A stretch of 62,000 bases of DNA from Acanthaster planci (lineage: Eukaryota; Echinodermata; Asteroidea; Valvatida; Acanthasteridae), in the NCBI RefSeq assembly GCF_001949145.1, contig NW_019091625.1:6889-68888 (forward strand), given 5' to 3'. The position numbers were made by a program, and so were the translations under genes. Positions 48,610-60,989 of this stretch are shown piece by piece (the stretch's first letter is position 1; every line of letters starts with the position of its first letter). The notes beneath the pieces were generated by a model, which was given only the letters and a program-made list of their open reading frames with translations, searched no databases and had not been told where the DNA came from.

Positions 48610-51006
48610 GTAATGGTAACACTGCAGTGCCCCACCAAGCCATCTTTCCACTTGTCCTGAGGTCAGACAAAATTTATTCAAGACAGGCAGTTTTTGCTTG
48701 AGCAAAATTAACAAACCTCCATTTATTTCAAAAATCTCTAACACTTGTGGATACATTTCATATTTTTCATATTACTCCGTCATGAGCACAGGGTACAACT
48801 GAAATGTGGTCTCAGATAGCTCCATTTGGGATGACAGTTTCAAAAACGTTGCTGGCATAATTGGGCAGGCAAAATGTCAATCCAAGATGAAATCTTGGAG
48901 CACTGTATCAACTAGCTCAAAGGTTGTTATGATTTTTTTTAGTGTATGTGTAAAATTGATATCATGTGATATCATTCTGTTTGAATGTGTGGTGGGGAGG
49001 TTGTCAAATTACAAGGTTACCAAGGAACCCCCCCTCAAGCTAACTGACTTTTGAAACTGTTCCGGGCACTAGCAAAGTGGGGAAAAATGGCCCAATAGTG
49101 CTCACAATCAATGTAGTGTCGCAAGTACACCAGGGTAAGTTGACTTGGTAACCGTTGGTTGATTTTGCCCGGTGCCCGGCATAAATTTCATGCATAGTTA
49201 CTAGCCAGAATTGACCATTGGTTGACAACTCGTAGCAGATCGGATTTGCCCTAGTATGACCTTTTTCTTTGCAATAAGTCAGCACTATCCTTGTTTTCCC
49301 CAAAGTCAAATAAGAGATTGCGTGCCTGATGATATAGACCAAATGTTGTATTGAAATACGCATGGAGTGAACCGCAGGAAAGATCTCGGAATTTTCTGAC
49401 GGAGCCAGATTTCCTGTCGGCCAACAGGAAAGATCTGTTGTTCAGGCATATCCATTGTTTGGTAAACATGATGATCCGTTTACTGACTGTCTTACGAAAC
49501 CTGAATAACTGAAACCTGGAACCTGAAACCTGGGCACATCCGTAACAGCGATTTTGTTACACAAAGATATGGTGCTGTTCTCTGAGCTCGGGGACGTCCG
49601 GGGAATTCTGTATCATCATCAGGTGAACCGATTTTTTATGGGACTCGCATGTGGTAGGCTGAGAAATTTTTAGGGTATAAACTTTGATGCCACAAACATA
49701 GGGATGAGTCCTTTGCGAATACTCCTGTGGCTCATGTCCCATGGGTGAAAAGTTGCACGTTTGGGGGGTATTACGGGGGGGAGGAAACAGGTGGGGAAAT
49801 CACCAAACTGCTTGAAAATATTTTAGAATGGACCCCTTTCCACGGATAATGGTTTTCTCAGTCTGTCCCCTATGGTTTCTCCTCTTGGGAAATATTTTGC
49901 CCTCTGGAAAAAATTGTTTAGTAGATCAGTATAAGGATTCGAACCTTTTTGCTCCATCCTAGCACTACTGTATTCAGTACTATTGCCCAGCTTAATATGA
50001 CTGAAATACAATGTATTGACAAAATTTTATTTGATGGCCTCTTTTGCGTCTCGATTGAAGAGCAGTGTCTAATAGTTGACGAGTAGACACGCCTTCCGTT
50101 TATTGTGCTGCTGACGAAGGGAACTTACATTTGTAAAAGAAAGATAGAAAAAGTGGATATGTAGGATTGGAAGAGCGCATTAGTATTAAATCCACTACTC
50201 AGAAACTTCTATAAAGAAACACCGTTACCATTGTTTATGCGATATTCTCTTTAATTTGTATCCATTCATTCATGCAGACATCGACATTAACGACAATAGT
50301 TGAGATATCACAAACATAGTAATAAATAAAAAAGTGTAACTGTACATTGGTATGAATAGAGAATTAACAAGCAACTGACGAGAAAAAAAGATAAGTGTGA
50401 TATTACTGTCGGTTAAACTTACTTGACAATGGCAACATCGGAAATGCCAGCATAGGGGTCTGGAGAAGCCAAAGGCTTTTAATTCTCCCCTGTCCCAATT
50501 TCCCTTGTAGCCTAATACTAGTACTGCGGCATTATAAGATTACTTAAGGGTACAACAACAATGGCTACCGGAAGCTTCAACGACGTTCGTATCACGCATG
50601 CTGCATATGATGGGTCCAGCTTTTATGACGTAGGCCCTGCGTCCGCGTTAGAACAATATGTATAAAAGAAGAGGTACCTGCCCAATGAAATGTGTCATCT
50701 TTAACGTTTGTTTTTTCGAAACCATACAGTGTTTAAATAATGCCTCCTTGTTGGTGAACCGTATCTGCTGCATGTACTCCATGGTCCTAGGTAGTCTACA
50801 TGTATATTCATACATTTCATATGGACCTTTTTCCTGGGATGTCACGATCGTACAGGACCGCGATGTGTTGTGATGGTAATGATGCATAGTGTTGTGATGC
50901 TGATGTTACTTAGTCTAGAAAAACTATAGTCAAGCATGCATGCAGCTCGCTGATGTTCAGTGCATGTACGCTGCTGAACAATAGATGGATCCCAATACGA
51001 CGCCTT

Positions 51007-51134
51007 TAGCGTCGATCTGCGCACTTCCGCGTTTGAAAACGAGGCTGTATGTGTCAGCTTCAATTCTTAATACTTCTTAAGAAGTTCTACACAGAGAGCC
51101 TCGGTTTCGATGCAGATATGCGCAGACGGCGCTA
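51007..51134. repeat. Inverted repeat (about 46-base arms)
   Basis: Arm 51007-51054 (TAGCGTCGATCTGCGCA...GAGGCTGTATGTG) is the imperfect reverse complement of 51089-51134. The loop carries a second small palindrome (CTTCTTAAGAAG). It is a foldback element of a different family from that at 14.8 kb. Confidence 0.6.
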
Positions 51135-52505
51135 ATGTGAAATCCCTCTATAAGCAAACCTAAGTTGAGGAAGTAAACATGCTTGTGGTTTGAAAACTCA
51201 AGGCTAGCTTATACTAGGCAAGATATGGGACGGAGGGGTACCCCCCTTACCTATCCAATCCCTATACACACTTTAGACTATTGTTACCTAACACCCCCCC
51301 CCCCAGAAGTCTGTAAAGAATTCCTGAGATGCTGATCAAACAATGACCAACACAAAGGCGGGGGGTTCTCTCCGTCCCATGTCTTGCTTCAAATGGGCTA
51401 GCTGGTCGTACGTTTGAACGAAAACGTTTTGGATACAGTCTGACTAAAAACCATGCAGTCTGAGGAAGTTCGTTTCACCTACGTCACTGGATTGCGCTAA
51501 ATGTACACACGCGTTTCCTTCTTCAATTTAGCATGCCTATTGTTCAGGGTCGTACACTGGAATGCCAGTGAGCTTTTGTGATGGAAACGAGACGTCTGAT
51601 GGATGATTTTGTTGGTCAAAGATCTTATGAAATCAAAAGAAATCAACATATTCTCGCAACCGCAGTTTTCACAACAATGTGAAACACATCAATATGAAGC
51701 CAGCGTTGAACTAAAGGCCACCCAAATGGTCATTAGCTTCGAAAGGTTTTTAAAAACCAGATTTAAGAACTTAATTAAAAATGTGGTTTACTGTGATTCT
51801 ATTCTGTCACAGCAATTCATTGCGTAACCGAAAGTTCACTTGATACTCGAATAGCTTAGAATTTAGCAGTGTTTAATGGTGTAGATAAAAATTAGTGTGT
51901 GATATCAAGCGTCTATACTGGCTTCTAATAGCGATGTTGCATAAAATGGCTCATTATCACTTTAAAAACTCTTCTACTCTAGGCTTTATCATGTGTATTA
52001 TTACTAACGTCCATTGCAAATTTATTTTGGGGTACATCTTCCATAAAACCCCAACGACGGTGTACGTAGTACTCTATTTTAGCAACACGCGGTGAGACTA
52101 CCGACGTGTACAAATATCGAACACTGGCTACGGCTCTTCACCGAGCGCTGCTTCTTTTGATCGAAATTCGAAGCCGTATCGCAGGAGACAGGATCGGATT
52201 ATGGCTACCCCTGTCACGCGCCGCCTCATACAATCCCATGGCTGAATAAATTTGTGTCACATATACTTTGGCAAGATGAGGAAGGAAGTGTGGACATTCC
52301 TTTGTTCTCCTGTGGTTAAGGAAACTTGAGGAAAATGTTCCTTTTTCTCTAACTATAGGATAACTCCTTCGAGCTGGATTTTAGATGATGATTCCCCGGA
52401 CCGTTCCTCTTCATTTTGCCACAGATAACCTTGACCCCAAAATACCTTTGAAACTGTTTTTCAGAGAGGGGAAAACATTTAATTGAGTGGAAGTGTGCGA
52501 GTCCA

Positions 52506-52598
52506 CACAACGCCATCGCACCCTACATTATGTGGACTTTTTTGTGCAGAGGTCCACACTATGTATGCTTCGCCTGCACAACGCTATCGCACCCTACA
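52506..52598. repeat. Short direct repeat
   Basis: The 22-base words at 52506-52527 and 52577-52598 (CACAACGCYATCGCACCCTA) differ at one base. Confidence 0.75.
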
Positions 52599-54200
52599 GC
52601 CCTCAGCCCTCCCCGGTCAATGCACCTTCCCATTTAATTTCTTCGTCACATTTTCTTTGTATATTTAGCCGGCCTTATTCACGCAATCTCTGAACCATTT
52701 TTTGCCCAGAATATTTGATAATATCGCCGTCTGGATTTTTTTCTGTTGGGTTTGGCGTTGTTTCAGTACACTGCAACTGGCTACTGAGTCAGATTTTTCG
52801 AGTTAGTATGTGGTGTACACTTTGATCTTTACTTGCCTTGAAAGTTCACTTCGCGGGGGTTTATGGGTCAGAACCTTAATGTTGCCCAAACATGCCGCTG
52901 TATTGCGTGCGCATGCGTTGAAACAACGCCCAGCCGGACGGCGATTATGTTTTACTGCACAGCGGTTCGGGGAATATGCCATGCACTATCCTATCGCAAT
53001 ATGCTTTTTATTTCCACTCGAGTAGAGACTAGTCTTCGCGCTGGGTATGTGTAGTGCTGTACGCAAAGCTTCCCTGCATTTGAAATGGTCGCTTTGGTGG
53101 TGGATGCATTCTCCACAGCCCCGATTGTCACCTTTAGGCTTTAATCAAGTCGCGTTTCCCTAAGCGTGCTGTCTAAAAAAAAACTGAGACCAGGCGACCT
53201 AGAAGTGACTGCGCACAGCCATCTACTGTACATGTACATGTTATGTTGGGCGTAGGTCGTGATTCGTCACAGAAGTGCTGAGAACTGAGCGCTGTTGTAA
53301 ATTCAAGTTGCCGACACATTGCCGACACGTAAAAAGGAAAATCTGCGAGACTCATACCCGTGACCGTGTAAGTAGCATCTTTCACAGCAAATTTCGTAAG
53401 GTCTTCCGTTCTAGCATATGCCGAGGTGCGAGAATAGTGAATTTAGCTGTTTCTGTTTATCTATTGACCCTGAATTTCATTTTCCTTTGTTCATCTGGCC
53501 TGTACATAAGATTGGTAACTGCATTTTTACACTTGGCATTTTTGCTAGCTGTTTTCAGCTTTACATTGAAGTGGCCACTCGCACCCTATTATATGCCAAA
53601 CTCTCTGTTTGGGTTGCATCTATATGTTCGGGGCTGGTTTGTGGCTTCATATCCTCTTGAGCTTGGTGAAACAGACAATGCTGTTGTCCTGATGGTGTAG
53701 GCTGCTTTCTTTGCGGATCCACGTATGTTCACCTCTTCCACTTAGTTTGTACGCATGTGCTAAAATTCGGCAAAGTCGAGTCATTTTCTGCAGCTTGTGC
53801 AAATGGCGACGCCATCCAGCAAATGGCTACACCAAAATCTATCCGCCGAGATCTTCCGCACTGTGTAAACGTCTCCTGAATTTATACCAGAGAAAGTATA
53901 ATCAGGCTTCAGATTTCATTTTGTGATGTGTTTCCCGTTAATCAAAAGAGACATTTGGGAGAAAATGGGGTGAAAGATGTATTTTACCGTTACATTTCTG
54001 AACATAAAAAGGGTATTTTAAACTTGAAAATTTGAATTGTTCCCCAGTTATTCCACACATGCTGCATATCCTCATAACTGAAAGAGTGTTTGAAAAAGGT
54101 TACCATGCCGGTTATGTTAAGCTATAGCGAATTGTCCTGTGTTAGTTTGATCAATTTCAGTTTTGGCTCTCTGTCGACCGGTCGGCCATGGTTTAAGTGT

Positions 54201-54253
54201 GCACATGTGCAAGTTCATGTACATGTACTGTGCATGTACAATGTACATGTACT
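54201..54253. repeat. TACATGTA-rich patch
   Basis: Clustered, overlapping TACATGTA/TGTACA palindromes, like those at 9976-10075. Confidence 0.6.
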
Positions 54254-55335
54254 CCATCAACGCACGCATTAAACTACTACGGACAAATGATTCTCGTGCG
54301 AGATATTAAATTTGCAATAACTTGAAAATACTACCGATGTTTTTATTATTGGAGAAGTTGTTTTAAAACGAAAAAGACCGTGGATGTATTTTCTTTCCAA
54401 TCTGATTGTGTTTATTTTTTGTAAAAATCACTTTTTCAAAATTTGTTTCAAATTTTGTGCAACTGGGTTCATATAATGCGGTGGTTTAATGTTGTCTAAT
54501 CCATTTTTACTTATCAGATGATCTGCGTGAACTTTATCTGTTTGAGTTTTGTTAAAAATAATTATGATCTTCATCCACGAAAAGAAATGTCGGGACGATA
54601 TTTGACATGACGTCTCCTGCCTCGCATGAAGTGCTCGAGTACGCATGCGCTAGCTCTCAACTAAGTGGTGCACAAGAGCATGGGAGTGAACATACGTGTG
54701 GAACCAAGAAATTGTTCTAGCAGGGAGGTGTAAGGTTCTAGCCGTTGTCTCGGGGTTATGGGGGGGGGCTATGAAACAGCGTTTTTATTGCCGAACTAAA
54801 GAGGGGCATCTAATACATACAGGCCTGCCGATACTTTGTAAACCTGTCTTGGCAGACATGCATTGCTTCGAGTCAATGTCATTTTGTTTATTTCCGTGTG
54901 TCGTGTGCGGCTGCCATTTCTATAAGGCGTTTCTGGCGGTCTCCGAAACAAGGGATTCCATGCATTTAATGGAAACTTTTAAAAAAGATGGACGGAGATT
55001 CATCCTGGGAGCTCAAACGTGATAATTTCTGAGACACCTTCCAGCGAAATAGTATAATACGGTAGTAATGCCCAGGGTAAACGGTAGTGATATATGCATT
55101 CATTTCTGCGCGATGTTTTTACGCTTGGAAATTCCAACTCCTTGTATTGATTGAGAAAAATATCTACATGCTTTTATATCAGCTGATGCAAAATGTACAC
55201 TTCTTGCCCAAGTTTGTTAATTTGCGATGCAGGCAGCATTGTATAGACATTCTCTTGACGAGGTTCTCTCAAAATGTTCTGCCCATATACCGCAGAATTA
55301 ATCGCGGATTTTGGATCAGCCAGCTTGGATCAGCC

Positions 55336-55372
55336 ATGAACATCATTCACACCGTGATCCTATCTGCCGTGT
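55336..55372 (+). CDS. LU protein exon 1 (signal-peptide start)
   Basis: ATG followed by AACATCATTCACACC encodes a hydrophobic leader and stops after one base of a codon at a consensus donor (GCCGTGT|GTAAGTAT). That phase is exactly what exon 2 requires and completes a signal peptide. No other candidate leader exon was found upstream of exon 2. Transcript evidence is lacking. Confidence 0.65.
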
Positions 55373-58300
55373 GTAAGTATGCACTGAATGGAAAGATTAT
55401 CTGTCCTACATACTGGCCTATATGTCATGGGCGTCACGGAGGGGGGGGCGGGAAAGGAGCCAGCGGGCAGGCAAGGAGAAAGCCGCTTTCTCTCCCAGAA
55501 AAACAATGCAATCACCAAAAAAAAAAAAAAAAAAAAAGGGAAAGAGGCGAAAGAAAAAAACAAACAATGAAACAGGTTGAAAAGCATCAATTTGCTTGGA
55601 AATTTTCAAGTTTCGTGGGGCGTTTTTCACCATGAAGTTGACTTAGTTATAACATTTTGAAGGTATGGATATAATAACTAAGTTTGCTTCTATAAAATAG
55701 CAGCTTTTCAAATGGGCAATATGTGTAGTTTTTTTTATAAAACGGTGGGATTCCCCAGCGAATATTACGACGAAATGTACGAGAAATGAATACTCACACG
55801 TACGCACAGCGCATTACTCCGCTTACGTGTACATGTACACAGGGCTATATACATGTACAATTACAACGGGCATCCCATACAACCCGAATTCTGTAGTTCA
55901 CAATATTTGCACTAAAAACGGGAAAGGGAGGGAATGTTTCTTCACTATATTTGATCCATATTGTGGGGTTTTCTAAAAAAGGCACCAATGAAAAATATTC
56001 ATTTCGAAGGAATTTTTATTATCAGAAAAATACAGGCCTAGGCCTCAATGTTTACATGAAGCTAACACTTTAATTACAAAATTGTAGGCCTAGATACTAT
56101 CATCTTAAATCGAACATTGCAATAAACAATTTGTCCACTACAGATTCAAAGTTTTACATGTCAATATTTAATTCATTTGTTATTCAATTATCTTTATTAC
56201 AAGAACTACCCCTATGTCAATGACGAAATTCTCTTGATGCTTAATTTTTTTTTTATAATTGAGTCTCAGCATTCCTTCTTCCATGGTCTCAGCATGGAGC
56301 AATAGTCACAAAGAAATTGAAAGTATACCTCAAAAAGTGCCTTTTACACCAAAATGGAACAGGTGCTATGTAATCCCCAATGTTTGCTCCATCTATAATG
56401 CTGAAAATGGCGTACTGGGCGACAATTTGATCAGTTTTGAAATACATACATACGATGATCAATCCAAATTGCTCACTCGCCTTTGTGTGTAACTGTGTCC
56501 TGATGAGTTTATCACTGCTGACACGGTTGAAATGGCAGTCAAAAAAGTCATGATAGGTGGATAAAAATGTCCTGAAAAACCTTGAAAATCAATTTCTTCA
56601 TATCCAGAGACACTCCTATAATAGCAGCAAATGTACATTGATTTAGGAGACAAACTTCGCACTAAAATAGTATCGCTTATCTTATTCACAGACTGGCTGC
56701 CATGTTCGAATAACATTCGTGACCTTTAACGAATTATTCATGATTAGTTTCTTTGGAAAAAGATAAAATTGCACAATGTAGGCCTATTCATATCGCAGTT
56801 TGAATGATCTTTTGCAACGGTCACGCGTGCTGTCCAGCCGTCACAAGTATACCAGGCATGGCATGAAATGGGACGAACAAATCTCCCAGGCATGTCGTGT
56901 AGCAGTGCTACATGCTACAGTACGAGCCTATGAAATTTCAGGTACCTTCATAGGCTTGGACTTAGATACGCAATATGGTTATAATGGTACCCAGGAACTA
57001 GACCAACCCCCTTGCCGCCGACTAGACTGGACGCACAAGCAAACACGAATGGAAACAGATAAGCGTACGTGGGCATGGCAATCTGTAGCAAAAAGCGCTA
57101 CACCATTGACTTGTGCACCAACTCACTGCTACACAGTGCTACAAACTGGGAAGGGAAAAGTCAGGGATGGTCACAAGAGGGCGCCATATCAAATTATCTA
57201 GGTTCCGCATGCGCACAACCTTATGTCGCAATGATTACAGCGGTGTCACATAGTCCCTCCATGCACGTTCCCGGATGTTATTGATTCACAGTAAATGTGG
57301 TCGGCCCAGCCTTTACCGTGACATTGTACACTCAACACTCTGTCTTGTCATGGTCTTGTACAGCCAAGTTGACTTTCCCTCGGAATTTCCTGGTCGAGAA
57401 AAAAAAAAAAAGGAATCGAGAAGAAACCCAAACCGTAGGTCCACAGGATACTGGGGGGGTTAATGCATCTAGTCATAAACAACGGAAATCCTTATTCACT
57501 ATATGACAAGCAAATACTTGGGTCACTGTGCATGCAGCCTACGGGGATATACGACCTTCAGGCTCGGGGTGAACCCTGAAACATGGCGAGCTTCCAGAAC
57601 TTTTGAATGGGAGAAATAACCTGCCATAGAATTTGCGATTCTTTTGCTTTTTTGCTTGTTTCACAAAATTGTCTCCTGGGACGGTCCTTGTGAATTATTT
57701 AATTGCCAACATATAAATTTATGGAAGAGGAAAGATTTCCTGACATATCGTGCCTCAAATTGACCTCTTATTTCCCTAAATAAACGAAGATGTGTGCAAC
57801 AGTACTCAGTGTAGCGGACACAGAGGACATGTTTTACACAATCATTCTGAGAACCCGCCTACTCTGAATAATGCAATTTTAGGGGAAAAAATGAAAAATT
57901 GACATTTCATTCCCAACTGTGTTTTTATAGTGTTTGAAAAATTGACTAAAGTCATTTTTTTTCTCCTCCGACCCGGTAGAATGGGAAAATGGACGTGTCC
58001 GGTAGTAGTAATCAGTCTATGACCATGAAGGGCATTTCAAGTAATCGGTAATTTACTTATCTAATATTAGTACCAAAACCCTAAGAAAACAGCACCACAA
58101 AATAAAAGCAAGGATAGGACCGCAAGTAAGGTTTTGATTCCCCCCCAAACATCACTGCATGTTGAATGTGCTCGAATTAGCCACAAGTTTGGAATTTGCC
58201 CCCTTCCCCTGACAGTAAATGCTATAGATACATCGCTGGCTCTTGACCAGTAGGGATGGCTTAGATGTCAGACCTATTAACTATTAGTACGCAATACGTT

Positions 58301-60989
58301 TTATTTTACCTATAAATTCTTCAATTGTTATATTATTTCCTCATAGTTCTCGGCGCGTACGAAGTGAAAGCACAGTGCTACAACTGCACATACCTTGATT
58401 TGGGTCAATTGTCCGACAGTCCGGCAGGATGTGCTGACCCGTTCATCGCCGATGGTATCCAGCAGATACCGTGCAGCGGCCAGTGCGTGGTAAGTCGTAC
58501 AGCTGCATAATGTGCGATTGTCACTGTCATGGTCCAATGGGATTGTGTACTATTTATGACGCACATTTCAATCTCTCTAGCCTCTCTTCAGGCGACGCAG
58601 CTATACGAGGCGAAGGCACGCCGTTGCCTTCTTGTCATTACGTTTGCACACACACGTCGCGTCTTGCCGTCGCCCGTCGCGTCGTATTGTCTGACGTCCT
58701 TTGCATTTTGCGTATTTTTCGGCTTAAATGTCGCTCCTTCCGCAGCCCGTCGCGTTGCATCGTCGTGCGTTGCATCGTATGTCGTGTCGTGCGTCTGGTC
58801 ACGTATTAGTCGCCTGAGGCACGACGCAACGTGTCGTGTGGTGTATAGCCTTTTGCTTCATGGTGTTTATAGAGGGCGCAATCACTGTTTTTTTTCACTT
58901 TCTTCTTCCGCTCTTGCAAAATGAGCCGCAGACGTTGATTTTTTCTTGTTTTTTTTCATTCATTCATTCATTGGAATTAGTTTTTGTCATATTTTATTTC
59001 AAAAAATGAAAAAAAGTGTAAGCAGAAAATTCTGCGTAGAACTGCTGTCACATAGCATAAGCCAAGAATTTAATTACCTGGCCGATTCTTGTTCCAACTT
59101 CTGTTGAACTTCTTGGTGAAGTTTCCATTTCTGCTAGAATTGTAACATTATAGAGTTTTTCTCTGTAGTCCATCCCAGCAGTTTCCAGGTAGTACTCCAC
59201 TCTTGTCTACGACATGGGCATTTTACAATAGTGCGCCTCCAAGAGTTTGCGAAGGGTTGACCAATCACGAGGCGCGAAATCTGCCGAGGCTGATGGTGCA
59301 TAATCGCCCGTATTGTACAACCGCAGGTTTAACCTCAGGTTTAGGCAGTTACCACCCAGCCTTCACCCCACGCTATATAATCACCCTCTGAATATATGTC
59401 TTCAATCTTCCTTCAGTCTTCCCCATTAACTTTATCAGCACCACAATTTCAATGATATTAGTCCTTCATTTTTCTGAATGAAATACTGTAGACCCTATTA
59501 TCATTGTGACGGTGTGTTTTCTTCAAGCCTGATTGGCCACGCAAATAATATCTCGTCAGATCCACACGTTGCATAAGCAAGCACGTAATAATGATTGATG
59601 TACTGCATCTTAAAATGGATTTTACCAATAATTGTGATAAAGATCAGAATTAGAGCAGGAGAACCCAGAACATTGTTGTGGCTGACGTTAATGTTATTCA
59701 TTTCCTGGAGACAATGCTGATGAATTGACGCGACGAACGTTCTAATTGCATTTGATTTAAACAGAATCAAGGCCTGCTACCTAGAGCATGTACTATGCAA
59801 GCATGGGCGACGGAAATGGAAGAGAACAGTAAAGGCGCCCTCTATAAAGACAATGAAGCAAAGGGCGACAGAACATGACGCGTCGTGTCGTACGTTGCAA
59901 TGCTTCAGATGACGTAATACGCGACGCACTATACAACTTACAACGAGACGCACGACAACAAGACTAGACAGGCGACGGATGGAGCGACGTTTAGGCAGAC
60001 AAATATGGAAACAAAAGATGGAAAGGACGCAGGACAGCACGACGCGAAAGGCAACGGACAGACGCGATACGCGACGCGTGCGTACAAACGTAATGGTAAA
60101 AAGACCGCGACGCGACGGCGCAATGTCAGGAAGCCGTTCTGCCGTCGCGTCGTACGTGTAGATACGTCGCTTAGAGAGACAGAAATGTTTGTCGCAAATA
60201 GTACACCATACAATGGACCTGTTCAGTAGACCAAAAATTATAATTTGCGCGCATGCGCATACGAGGAATGGTGGCAAAGAGCGTGAGTGGCTTAACGCAA
60301 ATAAACAAAACGGTTACCAACGTCATCCATTGCAATTTTCTCGTAGCTTGCTCGGAGTTTTCTTCAGTTCATGTACATTATGTGATAATGTCACACCTAT
60401 CGTTTTCTGGCATGAGGGAGATATCCGGGCACACCCCTCCCCCCGCTCTAGGTCTCTACCCTGCCCCCACTCAGAATTTAGAGAAGGAATTTCAAACGAA
60501 TCTGTTTATAGTCTTGTTGTGGTTAGTGTACTTTGACCAATCCCCTGTTTGCCCCCTCAACAAAATGAAGTCCAAGTGTGCCGCATCTTTCCCTGAAAAA
60601 TGTACTCCATCTGTGCCTCTGCTGGTGTGATTTATCCCAAATGAAGAACGAAAATGGCTTTTTTTCCTCACGCACGACAACAGTCGTTTGAGTGAAAATA
60701 GATATAGATGATGTACTATTGTTTTGTAACCGTTTCTGTTTCAATGTCATTTTAGAAGACAAGAGTTGTTTCCGAAGCCTCGGGTTTGATTCCAGCTATC
60801 ACCGCGACAGTGCGCTCGTGTTCCTCATCAGATTTCCCGTGCGTTGCTGTGGAAGGAGTTCAGGTAGACGGGGGGACCGTTTCAACTTGGTGCTGCAACG
60901 GGGCGCTGTGCAACGGTCAAGGCAACCTCGGATTCAGCGGGCCTCTCACTGTGTGCTCCCTGTTGACAGCGGCGCTATTTTTCCGTTAG
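55336..60989 (+). CDS. Ly6/uPAR (LU) domain protein, GPI-anchor type (three exons, 137 aa)
   Basis: This is a predicted small surface protein of the three-finger Ly6/uPAR fold; relatives act as ion-channel or receptor modulators or adhesion molecules at the outer membrane. Exons 55336-55372, 58347-58489 and 60756-60989 join in phase to 414 bases. Residues 1-21 form a signal peptide (MNIIHTVILSAVFLGAYEVKA). The mature part begins QCYNC and has the ten canonical cysteines at 23, 26, 41, 55, 59, 82, 89, 106, 107 and 112, ending in the diagnostic CCNGALCN box. A sequon (Asn25) lies in the first finger. After a small Gly/Asn/Ser region the protein ends in a hydrophobic stretch (LTVCSLLTAALFF), as for GPI addition. 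Length fits single-domain members such as Quiver/Sleepless-like proteins, but orthology cannot be claimed. The first exon is supported by phase and signal-peptide logic only. Confidence 0.8.
55517..55538. repeat. Poly-A tract in LU intron 1
   Basis: About twenty A residues preceded by an interrupted G-rich run. It is a homopolymer with no other feature. Confidence 0.85.
55826..55858. repeat. ACATGT-rich patch in LU intron 1
   Basis: GTGTACATGTACAC and ATACATGTAC form short palindromes. Confidence 0.6.
58347..58489 (+). CDS. LU protein exon 2 (first half of the LU domain)
   Basis: The acceptor is TTTCCTCATAG|TTCTCG and the donor is CAGTGCGTG|GTAAGT. It encodes the end of the signal peptide and the first five cysteines (CYNC, AGC, IPC, GQC). 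It ends in phase 0. Confidence 0.9.
58531..58922 (+). mobile_element. GACG-rich dispersed repeat, copy 1 (LU intron 2)
   Basis: This ~390-base segment is rich in CGTCG/GTCGCG words. It starts GGTCCAATGGGATTGTGTACTA and ends in TATAGAGGGCGC...CTCTTGCA. Read in the opposite direction, the same ordered words make up 59797-60220. There is no coding content. It is probably a non-autonomous transposable element. Confidence 0.75.
59211..59284 (+). mobile_element. Single arm of foldback family A (LU intron 2)
   Basis: It shares ACAATAGTGCGCCTCCAAGAG(words), TTTGCGAAGGGTTGACCAATCAC and GCGAAATCTG with the arms at 14771-14950. Downstream, CGCCCGTATTGTAC resembles the outer edge of that element, so the second arm appears to have been deleted. 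Confidence 0.65.
59797..60220 (-). mobile_element. GACG-rich dispersed repeat, copy 2, inverted (LU intron 2)
   Basis: The reverse complement starts near GGTCCATTGTATGGTGTACTA, passes through TAAACGTCGCTCC and ends at TATAGAGGGCGCC...CATGCTTGCA, parallel to copy 1. The two copies lie head to head about 870 bases apart in the same intron. Confidence 0.75.
60756..60989 (+). CDS. LU protein exon 3 (second half of the LU domain and GPI signal)
   Basis: The acceptor is AATGTCATTTTAG|AAGACA, phase 0. It encodes cysteines 6-10, including CCNGALCN, and the hydrophobic C-terminus ending ALFFR, then a TAG stop at 60987-60989. Confidence 0.92.
   Translation, partial: KTRVVSEASGLIPAITATVRSCSSSDFPCVAVEGVQVDGGTVSTWCCNGALCNGQGNLGFSGPLTVCSLLTAALFFR

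Larger units (their letters stand above)
48610..55335. other. Intergenic region, no gene seen
   Basis: No coding segment was recognised in about 6.7 kb. It contains an inverted repeat at 51007-51134, a short repeat pair at 52506-52598 and an ACATGT patch at 54201-54253. A hydrophobic 141-codon frame at 53275-53700 has no family resemblance or splice support. Confidence 0.45.

Noticed and set aside
48268-48756. 162-codon minus-strand frame
   Set aside because: It is the antisense shadow of the last oxidase exon.
49920-49990. tRNA-like B-box (GGTTCGAATCC on the minus strand)
   Set aside because: No matching acceptor stem, D arm or anticodon arm can be folded at the right distances.
53275-53700. 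141-codon hydrophobic frame on the plus strand
   Set aside because: No family resemblance, no convincing start or splice signals, and hydrophobicity can come from T-rich DNA.
58529-58924. 131-codon frame in LU intron 2
   Set aside because: It is produced by the CGTCG-rich repeat, whose biased composition lacks stops in several frames. The same applies to the frame at 59777-60277.
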